From Nocardioides bruguierae (GTDB lineage: Bacteria > Actinomycetota > Actinomycetes > Propionibacteriales > Nocardioidaceae), in NCBI RefSeq assembly GCF_023656415.1, contig NZ_JAMOIL010000015.1:1-64000 (forward strand): a DNA stretch of 64,000 nt, written 5' to 3'. The translations under genes and the position numbers were made by a program. Under the pieces are notes generated by a model, which searched no databases, was not told the origin of the DNA, and saw only the letters and a list, made by a program, of their open reading frames with translations. Position 1 is the first letter of the stretch. Every line of letters begins with the position of its first letter. Below are positions 60,331 through 64,000 of the stretch, one piece after another.

Positions 60331-61920
60331 GTGACCGAGACCCTGTCCCGCGAGAGCGCCGTCGGCGCCGACGGCCCGCCGACCGTCAACCCCGCGGCCG
60401 ACTCCGAGGCCAACCGCACCACCAACTTCGCCTCCCGGCCGATGACCGGCGACGAGTACATCGAGTCGCTCAAGGACGGCCGCGAGATCTACCTGCACGG
60501 CGAGCGGGTCGAGGACGTCACCACGCACCCCGCCTTCCGCAACCCGATCCGGATGACTGCGCGGCTCTACGACGCGCTGCACACCGGACCGCACGTCGAC
60601 GAGCTGACCGTGCCGACCGACACGGGCTCCGGCGGCGTCACGATGCCGTTCTTCAAGACGCCGACCTCGTCGGCGGACCTGCTCAAGGAGCGCGACGCGA
60701 TCGCCCGCTGGGCGCGGATGTCCTACGGCTGGATGGGCCGCTCGCCCGACTACAAGGCCAGCTTCCTCGGCACCCTGCACGCCAACTCCGAGCTGTACGC
60801 GCCCTTCCAGGCCAACGCCGAGCGGTGGTACTGCGAGAGCCAGGAGAAGGTCCTCTACTGGAACCACGCGATCATCAACCCGCCCGTCGACCGCCAGCTG
60901 CCGCCCGACGAGGTCGGCGACGTCTACATGAAGGTGGAGAAGGAGACCGACGCCGGCCTGGTCGTCTCCGGCGCGAAGGTGGTCGCCACCGGGTCGGCGA
61001 TCACCAACTACAACTTCATCGCCCACTACGGGCTCCCCATCAAGAAGAAGCAGTTCGCGCTGATCTGCACGGTGCCGATGGACGCCCCCGGCATCAAGCT
61101 CATCTGCCGCTCGTCCTACACCGAGCAGGCGGCCCGCAACGGCACGCCGTTCGACTACCCGCTCTCCAGCCGGATGGACGAGAACGACACCATCTTCGTC
61201 TTCGACAAGGTGCTCGTGCCCTGGGAGAACGTCTTCATGTACGGCGACGTCGACCGGATCAACGCGTTCTTCCCGCAGTCCGGGTTCCTGCCGCGGTTCA
61301 CCTTCCAGGGCTGCACGCGACTCGCGGTGAAGCTCGACTTCATCGCCGGCCTGCTGCTCAAGGCGCTCGACGCCACCGGCTCCGGCGGCTTCCGCGGGGT
61401 GCAGACGCGCGTCGGCGAGGTGATCGGCTGGCGCAACCTGTTCTGGTCGCTGACCGAGTCGATGGCCCGCAACCCCGAGCCCTGGATCGGCGACGCCGTC
61501 ATCCCGAAGCTCGAGTACGGTCTGACCTACCGGATGTTCATGATCCACGGGTACCCGCGGGTCAAGGAGATCATCGAGCAGGACGTCGCCAGCGGACTGA
61601 TCTACCTGCCCAGCGGCGCCGCGGACTTCAAGAGCCCGGTCGTGCGTCCCTACCTCGACAAGTACGTCCGCGGCTCCGACGGCATCACCGCCGTCGACCG
61701 GGTCAAGGTCATGAAGGCGCTCTGGGACTCGATCGGGTCGGAGTTCGGCGGCCGGCACGAGCTCTACGAGCGCAACTACTCCGGCAACCACGAGAACGTG
61801 AAGGCCGAGCTGCTGTTCGCCGCGCAGAACCGCGGAGGCACCGACCAGATGCGCGGACTGGCCGACGAGTTCCTCTCCGAGTACGACCTCGACGGCTGGA
61901 CGGTGCCGGACCTGTTCTGA
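60331..61920 (+). CDS. hpaB: 4-hydroxyphenylacetate 3-monooxygenase, oxygenase component
   Basis: 529-aa FADH2-dependent oxygenase that hydroxylates a phenol ortho to its OH group, closely following Hpa[42 protein letters not shown], [40 protein letters not shown] and the final [14 protein letters not shown] 60331 follows TGGAGG. It needs the flavin reductase just upstream. Likely substrates are 4-hydroxyphenylacetate or another phenol; the downstream ring-cleavage genes are not in this window. Confidence 0.92.
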   Translation: MTETLSRESAVGADGPPTVNPAADSEANRTTNFASRPMTGDEYIESLKDGREIYLHGERVEDVTTHPAFRNPIRMTARLYDALHTGPHVDELTVPTDTGSGGVTMPFFKTPTSSADLLKERDAIARWARMSYGWMGRSPDYKASFLGTLHANSELYAPFQANAERWYCESQEKVLYWNHAIINPPVDRQLPPDEVGDVYMKVEKETDAGLVVSGAKVVATGSAITNYNFIAHYGLPIKKKQFALICTVPMDAPGIKLICRSSYTEQAARNGTPFDYPLSSRMDENDTIFVFDKVLVPWENVFMYGDVDRINAFFPQSGFLPRFTFQGCTRLAVKLDFIAGLLLKALDATGSGGFRGVQTRVGEVIGWRNLFWSLTESMARNPEPWIGDAVIPKLEYGLTYRMFMIHGYPRVKEIIEQDVASGLIYLPSGAADFKSPVVRPYLDKYVRGSDGITAVDRVKVMKALWDSIGSEFGGRHELYERNYSGNHENVKAELLFAAQNRGGTDQMRGLADEFLSEYDLDGWTVPDLF

Positions 61921-61942
61921 GGTCCTTCCCCTCCTGGGCGGG

Positions 61943-61972
61943 CGGGGGTCGCGCGGCAGGGCGTGACCCCCG
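61943..61972 (+). terminator. Probable terminator after the hpaB gene
   Basis: CGGGGGTC (61943-61950) and GACCCCCG (61965-61972) pair perfectly, 14-base loop, 22 bases after the stop. Confidence 0.55.
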
Positions 61973-61980
61973 TCACTCCG

Positions 61981-62005
61981 CGTCGTTGAACGGATGTCAA
62001 CGACG
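61981..62005. promoter_or_regulatory. 8-bp inverted repeat upstream of the GDSL gene
   Basis: CGTCGTTG (61981-61988) / CAACGACG (61998-62005), nine-base spacer, 18 bases before the GDSL start codon. Operator-like placement; no regulator identified. Confidence 0.4.
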
Positions 62006-62023
62006 TCGATCCCGGGAGGTCTC

Positions 62024-62902
62024 GTGCCCTCGACCCGCACCCGTCCGCTGCTCGCCCTGCTCGGAGCCGCGGCCGCGTCCCTGGCCCTGCTCGCCCCCGT
62101 GTCCCCGAGCGCGACCGCGGCGGAGCGGGAGCCGCTGCGCTACGTCGCGCTGGGCGACTCCTACTCGGCGGCCTCCGGCGTCCTGCCGCTGGACCCGACG
62201 GCGCCGCCGGCGTGCCTGCGCTCGACCCGCAACTACCCGCACGTGCTCGCGGGGCAGATCGAGGCCGACTTCACCGACGTCTCGTGCGGTGCGGCCGACA
62301 CCACCCACTTCGCCACCTCCCAGTACCCCGGTGTCGCCCCGCAGCTGGACGCGCTCGACCGCGACGTGGACCTGGTGACCATGACCATCGGCGGCAACGA
62401 CTCCGGCGTCTTCATCGGCGCGATCCAGGCCTGCGGCACCGCCGGTCTCTCCACCCTCGGCACGGGCAGCCCCTGCAAGGACGAGCACGGCAACGAGTTC
62501 GTGCGCACGATCCGACGGGTGACCTACCCCAGCCTGGTCGAGGCGCTCACCGCGGTCACGCGGGCGGCCCCGAACGCGAAGGTCGGCATCCTGTCCTACC
62601 CGTGGATCATGCCGCGCTCCGAGGGCTGCTACCCGCAGATGCCGATCGCCGAGGGCGACGTGGCCTACCTGCGCCGCCTCCAGCGCGTGCTCAACGACGC
62701 GGTCGCGCGCGCGGCCGAGGCCACCGGCGTCACCTACGTGGGGCTCAACCGGCTGTCCGACGGGCACGACGCCTGCCAGCCGGTCGGTGACCGCTGGGTC
62801 GAGCCGGTGCTGCTGGGCACCAACCCCGTGATCGTCCACCCCAACGCCATGGGGGAGCGGAAGATGGCCAACGCCGCCCGGAGGCAGCTGGGCCTGCGCT
62901 GA
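62024..62902 (+). CDS. Secreted SGNH/GDSL esterase
   Basis: 292-aa exported hydrolase: signal peptide of about 37 residues (RTRPLLALLGAAAASLALL, cleavage after SATAA likely), then SGNH blocks: GDSYS (Ser nucleophile) near residue 45, GGNDS near 124, and VHPNAMG near the C-terminus with the catalytic His. Six cysteines suggest disulfides, as in Streptomyces lipase/esterases of this group. GTG 62024 follows GGGAGG. Likely acts on esters outside the cell. Confidence 0.9.
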   Translation: MPSTRTRPLLALLGAAAASLALLAPVSPSATAAEREPLRYVALGDSYSAASGVLPLDPTAPPACLRSTRNYPHVLAGQIEADFTDVSCGAADTTHFATSQYPGVAPQLDALDRDVDLVTMTIGGNDSGVFIGAIQACGTAGLSTLGTGSPCKDEHGNEFVRTIRRVTYPSLVEALTAVTRAAPNAKVGILSYPWIMPRSEGCYPQMPIAEGDVAYLRRLQRVLNDAVARAAEATGVTYVGLNRLSDGHDACQPVGDRWVEPVLLGTNPVIVHPNAMGERKMANAARRQLGLR

Positions 62903-62910
62903 CCCGCACC

Positions 62911-62962
62911 GGTCGTCGAGGTGCGAGGAGCCCCGGCGACGAGCCTCGAGACGCCCGTACCC
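62911..62962. repeat. 52-bp dispersed hairpin repeat, copy 2
   Basis: Starts eight bases after the GDSL stop. It is about four-fifths identical to 27449-27500, with TCGAGG near the start and CCTCGA further in forming a stem. It may act as a terminator between convergent genes. Confidence 0.55.
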
Positions 62963-62978
62963 GACCAGCAGGCCGGCG

Positions 62979-63866
62979 CTACCCCGCGAACGGCCGCACG
63001 GGGACGCCGGGGAACGGCGCGCGGGCGGTGAACAGCGCCCCCGCGAGCGGCTCGGCGCCCGGGGCCAGCTGCTTGGCGGAGGTGGTGATCGCCAGCCGGG
63101 TGCCGCCGGGCTCCAGGGCCACCGCGGAGGTCTGGGACGCCGGCACGCGCACCCGGTGGGTGGCGACCGGGCCGCCCGGGGCGTCCTCGCACCGCACGAC
63201 GGACCCGGCACCCCACAGCGCGACCCAGACCCCGCCGGCCGCGTCGACGGTGAGCCCGTCCGGGTAGCCGTCGACGTCGAGCGCGTCCAGGTCGAGCCAC
63301 GGCTCGCGCTCGACGAGGTCGCCCGCCTCGTCCACCACGAGGCGGGAGACGACGCGGGTGGGGCTGTCGGCGTGGAACGCGACGCGACCGTCGGCCGACC
63401 AGGCGAGGCCGTTGGGGATGGTCAGCCCGCCGAGCACCGCGGTGACGGTGAGGTCGGGGTCGACGCGGTAGAGCGTGCCCGCGGGCCGGGTCTCGTCGCA
63501 GGGCATGGAACCCACCCAGAAGCGGCCGGCCGGGTCGCACCCGCCCTCGTTGAGGCGGATGCCGCCGTGCTCGGCCTGCCGGTCCTCGACGACCGGCACC
63601 TGCTGCTCGACGCTGCCGTCGGCGGCCAGGAGCACGAGGTCGTGCTCGCGCGCGACGACCGCGCCGCCGCGGGTGCGGGGACGCCAGACCGCGGCCACGT
63701 CGCCGAGGTGACGACGTGTGGGGGCGCTGCCGTCCAGCGGCACCGTCAGCACGTCGCCGGCCAGCAGGTCGACGCAGCGCAGCGTGCCCTCCTCGTCCCA
63801 CACGGGGCCCTCGCCGTGATGGGTGACGACGTCGGTGAACGGGGTGGCGACGGACTCGACGAGCAC
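62979..63866 (-). CDS. SMP-30/gluconolactonase/LRE family protein
   Basis: 295-aa six-bladed propeller protein. HHGEGPVWDEEGTLRCVDL gives the metal-ligand Glu region, GGIRLNEGGCDPAGRFWVG the conserved Asn/Asp block, and TIPNGLAWSADG and DGYPDGLTVDAAGGVWVA the second Asn and the Asp ligands. Relatives hydrolyse sugar lactones with a divalent metal. GTG 63866 is chosen because GGGAGG lies eight bases upstream; longer starts would include non-conserved sequence. It is convergent with the GDSL gene. Confidence 0.87.
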   Translation of the reverse strand: MLVESVATPFTDVVTHHGEGPVWDEEGTLRCVDLLAGDVLTVPLDGSAPTRRHLGDVAAVWRPRTRGGAVVAREHDLVLLAADGSVEQQVPVVEDRQAEHGGIRLNEGGCDPAGRFWVGSMPCDETRPAGTLYRVDPDLTVTAVLGGLTIPNGLAWSADGRVAFHADSPTRVVSRLVVDEAGDLVEREPWLDLDALDVDGYPDGLTVDAAGGVWVALWGAGSVVRCEDAPGGPVATHRVRVPASQTSAVALEPGGTRLAITTSAKQLAPGAEPLAGALFTARAPFPGVPVRPFAG

Positions 63867-63989
63867 ACGCGCATCCTCCCGCGCCACCGCGAGTGCGCAC
63901 AGGTCCGGGCGTGATTCCGATAGCCGGACGCCCACAGCGGGCCCCAGGATGCTCGCTCACCGCCCGGCCCGACACGCCCTGGAGGTCCG

Positions 63990-64000
63990 ATGCCCGACGC
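63990..64000 (+). CDS. Start of a gene cut by the window edge
   Basis: ATG 63990 with GGAGG at 63981-63985 (four bases before it) begins a plus-strand gene of which only Met-Pro-Asp is visible. It is divergent from the SMP-30 gene. Nothing can be said of the product. Confidence 0.45.

Overview
The window looks like a chromosome segment of a high-GC actinobacterium, most likely of the Nocardioides group (Propionibacteriales). GC is very high throughout and many genes start with GTG. Genes are tightly packed, with ATGA/GTGA overlaps. Several promoters look leaderless (TANNNT or CANNNT 6-7 bases before the start codon). There is a MshC-type (mycothiol) ligase relative, a DUF2332 protein, a DtxR/IdeR-type iron box and a Zur-type box in front of a zinc-free L31. 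The genus is an inference; I saw no rRNA, tRNA, CRISPR, phage or transposase gene.

Region 1 (1-15.5 kb) is the most unusual part. Ten consecutive plus-strand genes all encode transport proteins: a complete peptide/nickel-type ABC importer (two ATPases, two permeases, a lipoprotein binding protein), four 14-helix-type MFS exporters forming two paralogous pairs, and an AEC-family permease. One MFS gene sits inside the ABC operon between the ATPase and permease genes, coupled by ATGA overlaps. No biosynthetic or catabolic enzyme is present in the array. Facing it is a rare regulator made of two complete GntR(HutC)-UTRA units in one chain. It is divergent from a PanE-like reductase, across an intergenic region holding three palindromes.

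Region 2 (15.5-29 kb): a phospholipase D-like protein and a DUF2332 protein; an iron-box-controlled siderophore uptake operon (binding protein, two FecCD permeases, ATPase); a xanthine/urate-type NCS2 permease coupled to a GNAT; a divergent LysR/SDR pair; a uracil-type NCS2 permease; and intergenic repeats, including three 35-bp tandem copies.

Region 3 (29-44.4 kb): a thioredoxin behind a CsoR-like palindrome; an SDR-GH15-small protein operon; a second SDR; LysR; FUSC and VOC proteins; a RutA-like flavin monooxygenase that fits with the two nucleobase permeases; two MFS genes; TetR plus a GDSL hydrolase; and proline dehydrogenase.

Region 4 (44.4-55.5 kb): a PucR regulator divergent from proline dehydrogenase, an SMR exporter pair, a thioesterase, and a Zur-box locus (L31 type B on one side, a COG0523-like zinc-homeostasis protein broken by a one-base frameshift on the other). 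These are followed by a MshC/CysRS-like ligase, an EmrB-type exporter, MarR, phosphofructokinase, a siderophore-interacting reductase and small proteins.

Region 5 (55.5-64 kb): chorismate mutase; a MASE1-PAS sensor kinase whose phosphoacceptor histidine and N-box asparagines are replaced; an AraC regulator frameshifted at a C7 run; a two-component flavin reductase/HpaB-type aromatic hydroxylase; a secreted GDSL esterase; and an SMP-30 lactonase-like protein. Aromatic hydroxylation and shikimate-branch genes are neighbours here.

Small-scale structure recurs: three short exact tandem duplications lie directly over stop codons, two related 52-bp hairpin repeats follow genes 35 kb apart, and one 22-bp inverted repeat spans 120 bp between convergent genes.
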